Shown here: piece after piece, positions 12,796 to 24,889 of the stretch
Layout: the number at the start of each line of letters is the position of its first letter
Position numbering within the stretch: position 1 is the first letter of the stretch
DNA from: Holacanthus passer
Lineage: Eukaryota; Chordata; Actinopteri; Pomacanthidae
DNA: 64,000 bases
Assembly (NCBI GenBank): GCA_025331565.1
Contig: JAFREQ010000008.1
Span: 992,001-1,056,000, forward strand
Direction: 5' to 3'
Program-made: the position numbers and the translations under genes
The notes under the pieces: model-generated
Database searches by the model: none
What the model was told of the DNA's origin: nothing
The model's input: only the letters and a program-made list of their open reading frames with translations

Positions 12796-13967
12796 AAACA
12801 AGTTTTTACACGACCCTTACGACATGTCTGGATCAGTCTTAAAGTTTGTTTGTAAAACTCTAGATAAGAGAAAATTGGTGACAAATCCTCTTAAATCACT
12901 TGTTCTCTAGAATGAAACTATATGAGAGGTTTTTGCTTGAGGCTCATTGTGTCTGTATAGATATTAATAAATGAAAGCAGCAGCTGCCCGACAGAATTAA
13001 AATCTATTGAGAGGTTTGTGATGTTACGCTAAATTTTATCCTGAGCTTCTCTTCAACCGATAGAGAGTGATAAAGTCTTTCATGGCTCTGAATGATTGCT
13101 GCGTAGGAGAATTAGGATATTGAATGTCTGCTGAAGGTGCCGACCAAAACATTGATCTCGCACTTAAGAGTTTTATAGTGAAGCCAACATGCAGGAGTCT
13201 ACCATTTATCTCAAGTGTTCCTCCCACACACAGAAGCCTTGAGCTACACATGCTGTGGTCAGTCCACATCTCATGCTGCCTCTTTCTCTTTCTATCTACA
13301 GCATATGTGTCTTTCCATGTTTAGGAAGAGATTTCTCTCCTACATACAGTGTTCGTCTAGACCCTGGAGAGAGGAAACTGAAGACTTGAGTGGCAGGAGG
13401 AGGGAAACGGTCCTCGTTTCTTTTTGGCCTTGACCCTGTTTGACTGTGACTACTGCATAACAGGGATGTTGGTGTTGGATAGTCAGTAGTCATGTGCATG
13501 TGTGCACACATGTTTCTTGTGTGTGGGTGTGTTTTTAGACGTGTTTCTGGCAAGTGCTCTGGCACTCACCAGCCAATAATTGCACATAATTGCATCCATT
13601 TGTGGGAAGGCGAAGATGAACATTAGTGAGATCTGTGACATGTACTGCAAATCGTTCTCTGCCTCAAGATTAAAGACGGACTCTAGATGAAATGTTGCGT
13701 GACACGTGATGTCAGGTGGCCTGTGATGGTAACTATGGTGACCGTGGCGGTTGCACCTGCATTTGTTCAGCTTTGGTTAACACTGAATACATTAAGGCTC
13801 TTATATTAAAGAAGAGGCTGGTGATATTTTCTAGTTTTGTTACCAACCAATCACATTTAAAAAGAAAAACAACAATGAATTGAACCTACTGACAGACTAT
13901 TGCCTCTGTAGCCAAAACTTGACACTGTACATTTTATTCCTCTGTGCCATAGAGCTCCAAAAACTAT

Positions 13968-14390
13968 TACAACCCCTATTCCAAAAAAGCTGGGATGCTG
14001 TGTAAAATGTAAATAAAAACAGAATGTGATCATTTACAAACAAGGGCCAACAAGGGTTTTCTGAAGTGTTCCTGAGTCCAAGTATTAATCTCCTTTCTAC
14101 AATCATGTGTTTGACAAAGTGGTGAACCTCTCTCCATCCTTGCTTGACTGAGTCTTTCCAGGATGAACCTTTCATACCCAATCATGATACTATCACCTGT
14201 TACCAATGAACCTGTTTACCTGTGGAATGATCCAAACAGGTGTTTTTGGATCAGTCCACAACTTTCACAGTCTTTTGTTGCTCCTGTCCCAACTTGTTTG
14301 AAACGAGTTGCTGCCATCAAATTCAGAATAAGCAGATATTTACAAAAATCAATGAAGTTGATGAGGTCAAACATTACATACACAACAGCA
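13968..14390 (-). mobile_element. Internally deleted Tc1-like transposon remnant
   Basis: The left end reads TACAACCCCTATTCCAAAAA, then GTAAAATGTAAATAAAAACA, the terminal repeat of a Tc1/mariner-type element common in fish. Later pieces (CTGAAGTGTTCCTGAG, GACAAAGTGGTGAACCTC, TCTTTTGTTGCTCCTGTCCC, TGCTGCCATCAAATTC) are inner parts of the same element read on the opposite strand. Most of the transposase is missing, leaving only a short relic such as the HHFVKH-containing frame near 14.1 kb. The right terminal repeat was not found. It is non-autonomous and inactive. Confidence 0.75.
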
Positions 14391-15104
14391 ACAGCTAATT
14401 TTCAAAGACGCAATGTACACGATGATGCATCATAGGAATATATGTGAATTTCTATTTGGGTTTGCCATAAATTAATTTAATACTCACACACAGCAAGGTG
14501 GTGAGACACTTTACAATTTGGTGCCCTTTGCTGCATGTCATCCCCTCTCTCCCCCCCATTTTTCTGTCCCTCTTCAACTGAACTGTTAGATAAAGGCAAA
14601 AAGCTAAAAAATCAAAAAGAACCATTAAAAGAACCATAAAATAAATAAATATACAGTATCAGTGTATATACAGTCATTTACTATACTACTATTACTACTA
14701 GTAATACTGTCTGTACTATATTTATTAATATGGAATGAATGAATAATTTTGTTCATACCAAACATGTATAGGCCACTAAATTATTTCCCCGCGTTTCTGA
14801 AATTTCAATCATAAATCATTAAGTAGTGATTTTACAAGCAGAAATTTAATAAATGGACATAAATAATGAATGAATATGAAAAAAAGCTTTGCTGCCAGTA
14901 TAAATGGCTCAGGTACGTCCAGTATCTGAGCAGTGAAGTACCCTTACATTTAGCTGCGGTTTGCTCTGTACATCTGAAAAGAGCTTTGTTGCACATGTGT
15001 AAATGCTTTTAAGGGACAACATGCAGAGACATATGTTTTACTTTCTGTGTTGTCATGTAGGAGGACATCACTAAAAGCACGAGCAGAACACGCACCCTTG
15101 TTAT

Positions 15105-15250
15105 TACTGGACGGTACGTCACATTATCTACGGGAACAAAAGACGCACCAGAGCAGCTGATGCCGACTGACAGGTGATCCTGCTGTGTCAGCGTCATCAG
15201 AAACTGACGTCGCTTCAGATGACGCGTGAGACGGAGAGACGTCTCTTTCT
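15105..15250. promoter_or_regulatory. Cluster of CRE/ATF-like TGACG motifs
   Basis: Within about 140 bases lie ACGTCAC, GCGTCATC, CTGACGTCGC, ATGACGCGT and AGACGTCT. The patch is richer in CpG than the surrounding AT-rich DNA. It could be an intronic promoter or enhancer. No transcript start or exon is visible, so function is inferred. Confidence 0.3.
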
Positions 15251-16454
15251 CATATCTTTCCTTTCGCATTTCTACCCCACGTTTGAGGTGGGAGAGGCCG
15301 AGACAAAGAGGAAAAGATGTGAGGGAAACGTGAGGATGAGGGAGGGAATTGGCATTTATCCCTTGAGGATTTACTCACTCTGAATTTACAGGATTTCACA
15401 CCTGATGATCCTCAGCTGTTTAGGTGAACGTTAAAATAAGTTTGACAGCCTCTTTTTCTCCTCCACAAATCATCTAAGCCTGTCAGTCTGTTCATTATCA
15501 ATGCCTCGCAGCCTGTCTGTTGACCTCTACAGCTCTCTGAAGACTTCCTCTCCCTGTTTGCCCTTTGAGTGTCTCTCTCTGCTGCTTTTGTTAACTGATG
15601 GGTGTGAAATGTAGCGGCTTCTCAGACCTTTTAATGTGTCCAGATACAAACAATTCCACATCATACGACAATGCACAATAGACTGAGCTGTTGCCAATAT
15701 AACGCCAACGCTCACCAACTGGACACCACAATTTCCTGGGCAGGCGAATTGCAAAAAAAAAAAAGTAAACAATGAGAGGGGCTCCCAGTACTGATTTGAG
15801 AAGAGTGCCTGGTTAGGTTTTGAAATGAAGGTGCAAACTTGGAAAGATACATAATTGGCCAGTGGTTACAGAGAGGGGTATTCCAAATACTATACATGCT
15901 TAAGTAATCATATCCAGTTGCATGACAGTTGCCCCATGGCAATGTGCGCAACATATTAAAGCCTGCAATTTTCAGTCCATGATCATGCCAAAGCATGCTG
16001 TGGCAAATGATCAGTGACTGGTTCAACTCAACTCAAGGGTGGTCCAAGAATGTGTGAATATTTTTTTAAACTTATTTTTGTCAGTTGCTGAAAATACTAA
16101 CATGATCTTTCATATAGACTGCTTAAATATAATCTCATATCTGGGACTGTATGACAAGTTTAATTTTAAAAAGACAAAAAGTAGAGTAGCAAAACCACAA
16201 CTTTGCTCCCCCTAATTGAATAATGGGGGCGCATTTGCTCCACTTGCTCCATTGCTCAGGCAATGTAGAGGAGCAGAAGAGGCATCAAATGGTTTGTGGG
16301 TTGCACAGTCGAATATTTGGCTGAAGCACCTCATTAAACAGCTTAAACAGCTTGAAAAATAAATGCAACAAATTAAAAATCAGTAATAGATGAAAATGCC
16401 ACATTGAGAGTAGTGGCAGGGCTGTGAATGGTTTATTGAAAGCTGCCACCGTGG

Positions 16455-16540
16455 CGAAAGAAGTATTTAAATTCTTTACTTAAGTAAAAGTACCACTACT
16501 GCCGTATAAAAGTATTCAGTTAAAAGTCCTGATTATAGTT
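16455..16540. repeat. Fragment of the 'AGTAAAAGTA' repeat
   Basis: It reads TTCTTTACTTAAGTAAAAGT, then ACCACTACTG, then AAAAGTATTCAG, the start of the family at 588-1375 and 22075-22470. Confidence 0.55.
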
Positions 16541-16638
16541 GCTATCTGATCTGGACCCTTTGCTGCATGTCTGTCTGTCTCTGCCATCACCATCATCAAA
16601 TGAAGCACAAATACCAAAAAAATCCAGTTTGTTTAGTT

Positions 16639-16880
16639 CAGTGGTTCTCAACTTTGGGGTGGGGCCCATCTAAAGTGTCATATGATAAAACTGCTAACAA
16701 CTCTAACGAACAAGTGCTAATAAGTCAGAAGATTCAGCTTCTTCCACTCCAAGTAGTAGTAGATGCAGCCAAACAGACAGTGACTGTTCAGTTGTAAGAA
16801 ATATATTGTAATGATATTCACTATTATATGAGTACAGGGCTGTGGGGGAAACATCTGACAACAAAAGGTTGGCAACCACA
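16639..16880. mobile_element. Possible hAT-type MITE
   Basis: It begins CAGTGGTTCTCAACTTTGGG, a typical fish hAT-family terminus, and ends near GGTTGGCAACCAC, which could be a decayed opposite end. No transposase frame is present and no target duplication was established. Confidence 0.4.
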
Positions 16881-18015
16881 ACCATCCTCCCACCTAATTT
16901 CAAAATCTCCCTTTCTCCTTCTGTTGTCTACACACATATATGAGAAGTTTAAAGGGGGAAGTGTCTCTTAGCTATAAGTATTTTTGCAGCATTTTAGCTG
17001 TGTACACCTGGATTTAGGCTATTTCCTTCTACATCCTCTCCTGCTGTGTCTGATTTGATGGTAAAGTGTCGGTAAATTACAGTCTGAACACAGATTTGCA
17101 GTCGGGTTTTGCTCAGGTTCAAGCTTTGGCTGCTCAAAGGCCTTTGGAGTCTTTTCATGAAGCCTCTCGAGTATTGTAATGGCTGAGTGTTTTGGGGCAT
17201 TGAATTGATGAAAGGTCAGATCTGATGTCCTGGTTTGCCAGACTAGTTAATGAGTAGTTGAAGTGGACTTAAAAACCCTGAGTCATAGATGTAAATCACA
17301 ATTTCCTCACAATATCTTATATGCTATTGATTCTTTAGGCATAAATATGATAGTTGCTGATATCACATCTGCCACTATGCAATTTTGATTCGATTCAGGA
17401 GCCTGTGATCAGTATGAGACAATATTATATACATATCCTTTACATATAAAAGACATGCTAACTCTGCAGCTGTTAATCCTAGCTAACCCTAACCACTGTC
17501 ACTTTGCCTCATACTTTTGTCTTTAAATTGCTCTTATAACTTATATTTTCACTTCTATTCTTACTTTAGTTTTATACACCTCTATACACTTTCTCTTTTT
17601 ATCTGTACTTATTTATGTCCTTGTGCTGCTGCTCGGACAGAATAATAACAATAAAGGCTTATCTTATTGGAATATAAAGGTATAACCAGTAAATGTGTGT
17701 TTAATTACCTTGGACGATGGACTATAACTGATGTGAAGTGTTTTCCTTTTAGGCATTATGTTTAGCTACTATATGATTTAAAAATGTAAAATTTGCCAAA
17801 TCAGTTAAATTTGTAACTCAGATTTTCTCTGTTTATGGGATGCTTTCCTCGATGGCAAAAGTATACAGAAGTTTTTTAAATAAGTTATACAGCAACAAAA
17901 TGTGGAGTTTTACTAAATAGAGTTTTACTTTTTTGTTTTTTCCAACAAGCTCAGTGTGTCTGCATGCGTGTGTCTGAATCATGATTGAGCATCTGAGTCA
18001 CTGTCTTTGTTGTAG

Positions 18016-21000
18016 ATGAAATCAGTCTGGAGGGGATGGTGGTGCACAGAGCTGAATGCAGACCGATCGTCAATGACAACTACATGAAGCTGAAGAAGTG
18101 AGTGAACTTTGAAATTGTTGAGCTCAGAAACAGTGAATTTAAAACATTATGGCGCCTCATGGTAGCACTTGGTCGGTGTTAGAATAATGGTACATAGCAT
18201 AGAAAATACAAAAAAATTGAACTTATTTAGTATATATATATGAATATATATGTGGGGGGAAAACGCTTTCCTGTATCAGTATTGTTAAAAAAAAGCATGC
18301 TGTTGTATTAGCTTTTTTCACCGCGGGACAACACAAAAATCTGTTCAAGCGTGGTGAATTAACTCCAACGGGAGCAGAGAAGTTGCAAAGTGTTGACAGG
18401 GGCATCGCTGTAACTGTTTATATGTGTACACTAAATCCTCGAGTCCACTCTGCCTTTTTAAAATGGTTTCTGTCTCCTCTTCATTGGAATCCGTTATTCC
18501 AGCTAGTTAGTGGATGGTATTGCTATAGCAACTGCATCACTGTGGCAGATGCACTGCTTCAATACAACTCAAGGCAAACACACAACACAGTTTGCTTTAG
18601 TGTGTGAGGCCATTTCTGTGTCAGCCATCAAATCAGTAAGACGCATTACAGGAAAACACTTAAATGATGGACATGACATCATCAAAAGACAGAGCATCTT
18701 CTTCAGATTCTGTGCTGATCATCTTGGCTGAGATTCTCCTTGGACATTACAGGGTGGTAGTGTAAAGTAATCTAGAGAACATACTGATCTTTAATTTGTC
18801 CAATTTTATTAATGACTTCTGACAAGAAAGGCTTCACTTTTCACTCAGTTTTGTAATCTCCCATTTGGATGGCAGCTGACAAATGTCCCTCCATCATGGC
18901 AGCCTACAGGATATGCAGGACATTATGTTGTCATGGCGGCGTCTGTGTGTGCGTGTGTGTGGCTTTATACATAATTCCAATTCTGTTTCTGTAATTCAGA
19001 TTGATGCGTTTTTTCTTCATTGAATGTCATTATAACTAATATATTTTGTATTCCATTGTGATGCAGTCACTTTGGATTTTGTGTTTTTTAACATATGGAG
19101 GATAAAATGTGACTCATCAACAAAGAAATTAGAGAAAAGACAAAAAAGAACTATGTAGAGATAGACATAGTGTCGAATTCATCAACAGGCTTTACTAATA
19201 GCTTCATTAGTGTAACTGTTTTTGGTTCATTTATCATGTTATGGCAGGATATTGGGCAGCTGCAGTGCTTTGTGTCTAGCACTTGTTCTACACTCATCAT
19301 GTTTGCTGTTCTGTGTGGCCATCAGTCTGGATAAAAATGTGTCAAGATGAGCGAAAGGCAACAAAAAATAAATAGAAAGCAGAATATCTTTGAACAGAGC
19401 AGCTGCCATTACTTATTTGGATAGTTTAACCTCAAGGTGCTGACAGTTGTCTGTCTGCCAACAGGGACATCTGTCAAGTTAGATCACTGAAAGCACAAAG
19501 CAAATTGTATCTCCCTTTGTGTATATGCTTGTTTCAGGCTGCAGATTAAAGAGTCCACCAAGTCTCCACGTCTATCACAGCAGCTCGAGAGAGCCATTAC
19601 TACCGTCTTCAAGCCTGTGGCCAACCACGATTTCAATGTGAGAACTAATATATGTGTGTATGCCCCGTTTGAATTAAAAACATTACCCTATAACCTTTCA
19701 GTATTGTTACAAAAGTTGAGAGTAAAAACCAGTTGTTGCACTGAGGTAATGGCACGACTGACCTGCACATATATATATATACAGCATCTATAGATGTCAC
19801 AACCGTGTGAATCAGCTACTGTATATAAAAAGTTGAGGGGATTATAAATTCCCACCATACAGCATTTTTGATATTGGATGATCACCACTTCAGTCAACAG
19901 CTTTAAAATGTACTTTTCGAGAGGCACTCCACCAGTTTTACACATCAAGCTCAGTTCACTCACCACAGAGTATTCTTCAACCTGTGAAAATGTATGTATC
20001 ATGTTGAGAGCTGAAACAGTTAGTTGATTAATCATTTAGTCAGTTTACAAAATTGCCAACTGTTTAATTAGTTATTTATGTAGGTCATAGGTCAGGCCAG
20101 AAATTCCCTGCTTAGGAGAAAAAAATTATTAGATTGATTGAAAATGGAAGTAATCATTAGTTGCATGTCTCTTGTGGCTCTGGAGAAGAGTTTAAAGGAT
20201 TTATTAGTGTCTAATTAAAGAGGCTTTTGAGTGGAATTATTGGAAATGTAGGATCCAGAGCTTTGGGGACTTGACCTACAGGTCAGACTAAAAGTCAGAA
20301 CATCTTTGATTTGAACTTTTACAAGTCTGACAAATTGATGGAAGTCAACACTAAATTGCTGGAGTTATCCTTTAATGTGCAAATACGGTCCTCACAATTA
20401 ACTACAAGTACAATTAGTGAGAAAAAGAAAATACCTTTACCAGGTAAAAATAAGAAAATATAACATGTTTAGGAAATTTTAATGAAACGTGCAGCTTTAA
20501 AAAATACAAATACTAAATACTGACATTATGATAAAAAAATGAGGGATCCTAATTTTATTTAGATGCAGACATGCGTCTGTATTTAGGCTTTTACAGATTG
20601 TTTTTTCACACTTGTATGGAATCTGATCAAACTGTGACATTAAAATTTAATTAGAATGGACTATCTTTAGTGTCATTATTCAGATTCAGGTTTATTGCCA
20701 AGTAGATTTTCACTGATATGAGGAATTTGTGTGCCTTGGTGCATAACAATAAAATTTAAGTAGAAAAATATCAAGAAAGATTAAAAGCAAGTAAAAAAAC
20801 AAGTCAGAAGCATAAATAGAAAATAGACAATAAAATATCAAACATATATGTTATTTAAATGAATGAGCTGTAAAGTTATGCAGGAATGGGCAAAGTATTA
20901 TTTTAGTAAATAATCTGTGTGATTGTCAGGTGGTGTATGATAAGAAGAAGAAGTCTGAGGGGAAGATGGTGAGAGCTGAGCGGCAGGTTGTGTTGGACAT

Positions 21001-21081
21001 GCTCTTCTCTGCCTTTGAGAAGCACCAATATTATAACATTAAGGACCTGGTGGACATTACCAAACAACCTGTGGTGAGCAG

Positions 21082-21126
<45 letters not shown>

Positions 21127-23023
21127 AAAACAAACACTTGAACATTATAGCTGGAAAGACCAAAAAAAAAAACAATACACCTGCCCACTATCCACCTTGC
21201 TTTGTTAAATTTGAACAAATCGCCCACGGCATGACGTTCATGCCTGTTCACACTATCCTTTGTGGCTGATATTTGGGCCAACATGCGTGCGTGTGCACAC
21301 ACACACTCACACACAAACATGGGATGAATCGATACAGTGCAGTGGATTCGTTCCAGCTCGCAGAGAACAGCAATGTGTAGGTGCTGATGAGACCTTGAGG
21401 TCCTTCTCTCCCTCTGATTGCATCTGATTGCATAACCATCGGCTGAGTAGGAGTCAAACGCCGCAATACACTCCACACCATCATTTCTCTCCTAAAGCAC
21501 TTGGCTAACGCTCAAATTAACTGAACCAAAGTAACCGAAATGCCCATTATGAAAAGTCTTGAAACACATCTCTGTTATTCATCAAGTACTGTGGGCACGT
21601 CTCTACAAGCTCAACAGAGACACCCAGTGGTGGTTGAAGAGTATGGTCTCTAACATACAGCTCTACTGAATGGTCTTCAACAGCTTCTGCTCAGTATTAG
21701 AAAGTAGGTTTGTGTTGGATTTATGTGAAACTTAACAGTACTGGATTTTTGAGTACAAGCACAGGGGAACCAGCATTCAGTATAAAAGTATTATACTCAG
21801 CCTCATGCTTCCATTCAGAAAGCAGATAGGAACTGTCAGATAGTCTAACATGATTCTTCAGGTCTTCTGCCAGCAGCTGGTTAGTTTATCTTGGCACAAA
21901 AGTGTGAGTGGAAACAGGCAGACAACACTAGTGTTAGCCAGGAAATAATCTGCCTCTGGAAAAACACATTGTGTCATTTTTACACTTTGGTTTTTGCGGA
22001 TTAAACTGCCAAGAAGTAAATGTGTTAGTGAGCTTTAGAGGTGCTGGTAGGTGGATTTTGTTAGCTTTAAACAGAGCAGTGGTGGTAGAAATATTGAGAT
22101 GTTCTACTTATGTAAAAGTATCAAAACTACAGTCCTGCATTCAAGAAGTAGCTTTAAAATATACTGAAAGTACCAAAAGTAAAATTATTTAATATGCTGA
22201 ATGGCTCACTTGTATTATTATTAATGAATCAATTTAATGTTACAGCTAGGAAAGGTGGAGCTATTTAAAACTACTTTATAGACTACGGGCTAGCTCAATC
22301 TATAATAATATATGATAATTTATTTGTTGCATATATTTTGTTTTGCTCTAAACTTGTAAAGTAACCAGTAAAGATAATTGTCAAATAAATGCAGTGGAGT
22401 GAAAAGTACAGTATGTATCTCTGAAATGTAGTGAGGTAGAAGTTGCATGAAATGGAAATATTCAAAGTATAATAAACTAAGCTTGCTGGCTCTAGTGAAC
22501 GCTTCATATTTACTGTACAATAGGAGAGTGGTATCGATCTTCTCAACTAACTCTCAGCAGTAAATTTTTCCAAAAAGAAATTATTTCTTTTGAAGCAATA
22601 GTTTAATATTTTGGTAAATACCCTTATTCGTTTCCTGGCTGAATTAGGTGGTAAAATCGATACCTCTGTCATATCTGCCCATTAAATGTAAGGGTACAGC
22701 CAGGAGCTTAGCATAAAGACTGGAAACAGGGGAAATCAAGTCTCTGCCAGAGAGCAAATAAGCTATTCAACTATTCCTTTAAGATCTCTGCTGTTACACC
22801 ATCAGGATGATCATGTCTGCTCTGTTAGATACTAATTACACACAACACTTATGTCACCATCTGTTCATTTCAACCTGTTTTTCCCCAGACCTACCTGAAA
22901 GAAATCATGAAGGAAATCGGGACGTACAACAACAAGGGAGCTCACAAAAGCACCTGGGAACTGAAGCCAGAGTACCGACACTACCAGTCTGCTGAGGAAG
23001 ATGAGGAGATGCAGACCAAGTAG
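18016..23023 (+). CDS. gtf2f2: General transcription factor IIF subunit 2 (TFIIF beta, RAP30), C-terminal exons
   Basis: Four coding exons: 18016-18097, 19538-19637, 20930-21073 and 22889-23023 (stop TAG 23021-23023). Phases are consistent at every junction, giving two leading bases plus 152 residues. They match about residues 102-249 of human RAP30: exon one has ISLEGMVVHRAECRP, exon two SPRLSQQLERAITT then FKPVANHDFN, exon three VLDMLFSAFEKHQYYNIKDL and VDITKQPV, exon four YLKEIMKEIG and TWELKPEYRHYQ. Exons three and four form the winged-helix DNA-binding domain. RAP30 pairs with GTF2F1 in TFIIF, which brings RNA polymerase II to promoters. The first exon starts at phase 1, so 5' exons exist but were not found in this window. 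A CA microsatellite starts 11 bases after the exon-three donor. Confidence 0.95.
18098..19537 (+). other. gtf2f2: gtf2f2 intron
   Basis: Donor GTGAGTGA, acceptor TTGTTTCAG. No conserved element was recognised inside. A GT-rich patch lies near 18940-18960. Confidence 0.85.
19638..20929 (+). other. gtf2f2: gtf2f2 intron with two repeats
   Basis: Donor GTGAGAAC, acceptor GATTGTCAG. It holds a copy of the GGGCTGCAAC MITE (20007-20170) and a fragment of a fish repeat at about 20685-20770 (GGTTTATTGCCAAGTA, then AGGAATTTGTGTGCCTTGGT). Confidence 0.8.
20007..20170. mobile_element. Short copy of the GGGCTGCAAC MITE
   Basis: It begins AGAGCTGAAACAGTTAGTTG, continues ATTAATCATTTAGTCAGTTT and ends AATCATTAGTTGCATGTCT. 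The inner half of the family is missing. Lies in a gtf2f2 intron. Confidence 0.6.
21085..21124 (+). repeat. (AC)n microsatellite just after the gtf2f2 exon-three donor
   Basis: An uninterrupted run of about 20 AC units begins 11 bases downstream of exon end 21073. A second, broken CA tract lies at about 21292-21320. Confidence 0.95.
21875..22565. repeat. 'CTCTCAGCAAGAAAGC' repeat, copy 2, split by another repeat
   Basis: The left part (21875-22075: GCCAGGAAATAATCTGCCTC, GTGTTAGTGAGCTTTAGAGG) and the right part (22526-22565: GTATCGATCTTCTCAACTAA) are in the order seen in copy 1 at 12398-12795. The gap between is filled by the AGTAAAAGTA repeat. Confidence 0.6.
22075..22470. repeat. 'AGTAAAAGTA' repeat inserted in another repeat
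   Basis: It includes CTTATGTAAAAGTATC, CAGTCCTGCATTCA, AAAGGTGGAGCTATTTAAAA and GAAAAGTACAGTATG with TCTCTGAAATGTAG, collinear with 588-1375. Confidence 0.6.
22590..22785. repeat. 'CTCTCAGCAAGAAAGC' repeat, copy 3, inverted
   Basis: It reads TTGGTAAATACCCTTATTCG, TAAAATCGATACCTCTGTC, AGCTTAGCATAAAGACTGG and AACTATTCCTTTAAG. This is the opposite orientation to the adjoining copy 2, so the two form a large inverted pair. Confidence 0.6.
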
Positions 23024-23273
23024 TACCAGTGAGTTCCTCCGAGCCCTTTCACCGATGTTAGTCTCATCACACGAGAAAGAGCAGAGATGCAGCCTGAGTT
23101 CACAGTTGGTCAATAGTCACAAAGGAACTCAGGTTTATCATTGACGTCCTGAATATAGATCAGAAAGGAAATGCTGCTTATCACATGTGCAGTTTGTATG
23201 TGATGTTTTTGAGTTCAAAATAATACAATTGGTTAACATTATTCTATCTATTCTAACACAGCACTTTCACATA

Positions 23274-23279
23274 AATAAA
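23274..23279 (+). promoter_or_regulatory. gtf2f2: Poly(A) signal of gtf2f2
   Basis: AATAAA lies 251 bases after the gtf2f2 stop codon. It is the first canonical hexamer downstream. Confidence 0.65.
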
Positions 23280-24456
23280 GAGACATGTTGTTCACAACGA
23301 TGGATTTCAAGTTTGAAGTTTCTGGAAGGTGAGGAATGAATAACAAGCAGCTGCCTGAAAGTGGAAGGTAGAAAAAATAAAATCTAAAATCTCTGATTTG
23401 TAGAATGCAAAACCCCTGATTCTCCTTTTATGATCATAAAAAGAAAGCTGAGATAAAAAACGATGTATTATTTTATAACTTAATCACACAGTCACTTGAG
23501 CACAGCTACAGTATTTCCTGGTTGGTGGAAGTCAGAAGTACGGGCTGAAAGGTGAATGAGGTGTTTTGTGTGCGTTTGTGGCCGAACGGGCGGCTGTGAC
23601 TGCAGAGTCAACTGTTTGGCATGATTCTATTTTTATGGTCTGACATAAGATTACTGTTGTCCTGTAGCCTTTAAAAATATAAAGTACATAAACTGCCACT
23701 TGGACCATACAACACTGAGCATTTTAATTCCTGGACGATCTCTGAAGAGCTTGTTCCAGCTGAGGAAAGGTAGCAAATGAGGACAGAAGGTGTGAAATGA
23801 TCAGAACTAGTGGCCAAGCGCAGGAGTTGACTAACACTGCTGTATGAATTCACTATACACACACACACATATAGAAGAGCAACAAATGTTTGTTTTCTAT
23901 GACATTACTGAAATTACTCAGTTAAGGAAAAGAAAGTTTACTGAGACAAACCAAGTGGATTGACAGGACCAGTCGTGGAACAACTACTCAGAACATTTAC
24001 CTAAAATAAGTGTCAAAACCACAAGTCCTTCATACAAAACTTTAAACAATATTTTTGGATTAATGTTACTGCTGAAGTTGTTTACGGTTGTAATAATATC
24101 CTAAGATGTTTGTAGTGTTGCTGTCCTGTGAGAACAAGAATCACTAACAAGTTCATTTCTCAATAGAAAAACAGTTTTCGGCTTCGGTGACAATGTTTTC
24201 CAGCTAATCCAAAGGGGCTTTATTTAGCTTAAGTAGAACAAGAATGTTTCAATTCAAACTTTAATCATTAAGTTTCAGGAAAAAAAAAATCCAATTAACT
24301 AAATTTTAAAAATGCATGCTTTTCACTGGACAGGAAGGGTATGAAAACTTGTAATCTGAACCAAAAAGGTATCTGCTTGAATGTAGCTGTAGACAATTCA
24401 AAAGTAAAATTAACATCCCACAAACATACAGCAAAACTGAAAGTGGTGGTACTAGT
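23280..24456. other. Intergenic space between convergent gtf2f2 and tpt1
   Basis: The 3' ends of gtf2f2 (plus) and tpt1 (minus) face each other here. No exon or RNA gene was recognised; a short CA run lies near 23858-23870. Confidence 0.6.
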
Positions 24457-24462
24457 TTTATT
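24457..24462 (-). promoter_or_regulatory. tpt1: Candidate poly(A) signal of tpt1
   Basis: TTTATT on the plus strand is AATAAA on the minus strand, about 430 bases beyond the tpt1 stop codon. Confidence 0.5.
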
Positions 24463-24889
24463 TTCAAATTAAACCATAAGTCTTTTCATTGTAGATGGAA
24501 TTTTCTTTAACCATAAACAAAGAGGTCTGAGGAGGTTGATCTGTATGGATCGTTGCTAAAACAGTATGCAGACAGAAGAACAAAAAACTTTTCATTCAGT
24601 CAGAGCTTCAGTAGCTGTCCTGCCTTTTACTTTTCACTCACAAAAACTGGGCCAAAAATCAAACACTGCAAAAGCCAAAAAGAAGGAAAGTTAAAAACTC
24701 TATTCAGTGACCAATCATGTTTGATTCACCAGCCTTTGGTGTGGTGCTGTGGGCCGTAATGTGAATATATAAGAAATTGTACAAGAATGTTTCTGCTCAG
24801 GCATGATGCAAAATAGTGCTCCTTCAGTCTGCTCTTGGGGCCTTTTGGAAAGCAGCAGCCAATTGAAAAGCAGATGTAGTTCCAGGTAG

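Larger units (their letters stand above)
5202..18015. other. Long gene-poor stretch between kctd4 and the visible gtf2f2 exons
   Basis: I looked for the N-terminal gtf2f2 blocks (the region around the NVGVWLVKVPKYL-type motif and the APREHPF-type motif) and for other conserved exons and found none. The stretch contains interspersed repeats (about 6694-6998, 8950-9230, 12398-12795, 13968-14390, 16455-16540, 16639-16880) and a CpG-containing patch near 15.1-15.3 kb. It probably is a gtf2f2 intron. Confidence 0.5.
21074..22888 (+). other. gtf2f2: Last gtf2f2 intron, filled with nested repeats
   Basis: Donor GTGAGCAG, acceptor TTTTTCCCCAG. It contains the AC microsatellite, an interspersed repeat (21875-22565) that is split by a second repeat (22075-22470), and an inverted copy of the first at 22590-22785. 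Between 21325 and 21870 nothing was recognised. Confidence 0.8.

Noticed and set aside
13897..14181. 94-codon minus-strand frame
   Set aside because: It is a relic of a Tc1-like transposon, not a gene.
5202..18015. Missing 5' exons of gtf2f2
   Set aside because: Searched by eye for the N-terminal conserved blocks and found none. They are more likely left of the window than lost.
20903..21476. Minus-strand frames with long Val-Cys runs
   Set aside because: They are the translation of the AC microsatellite.
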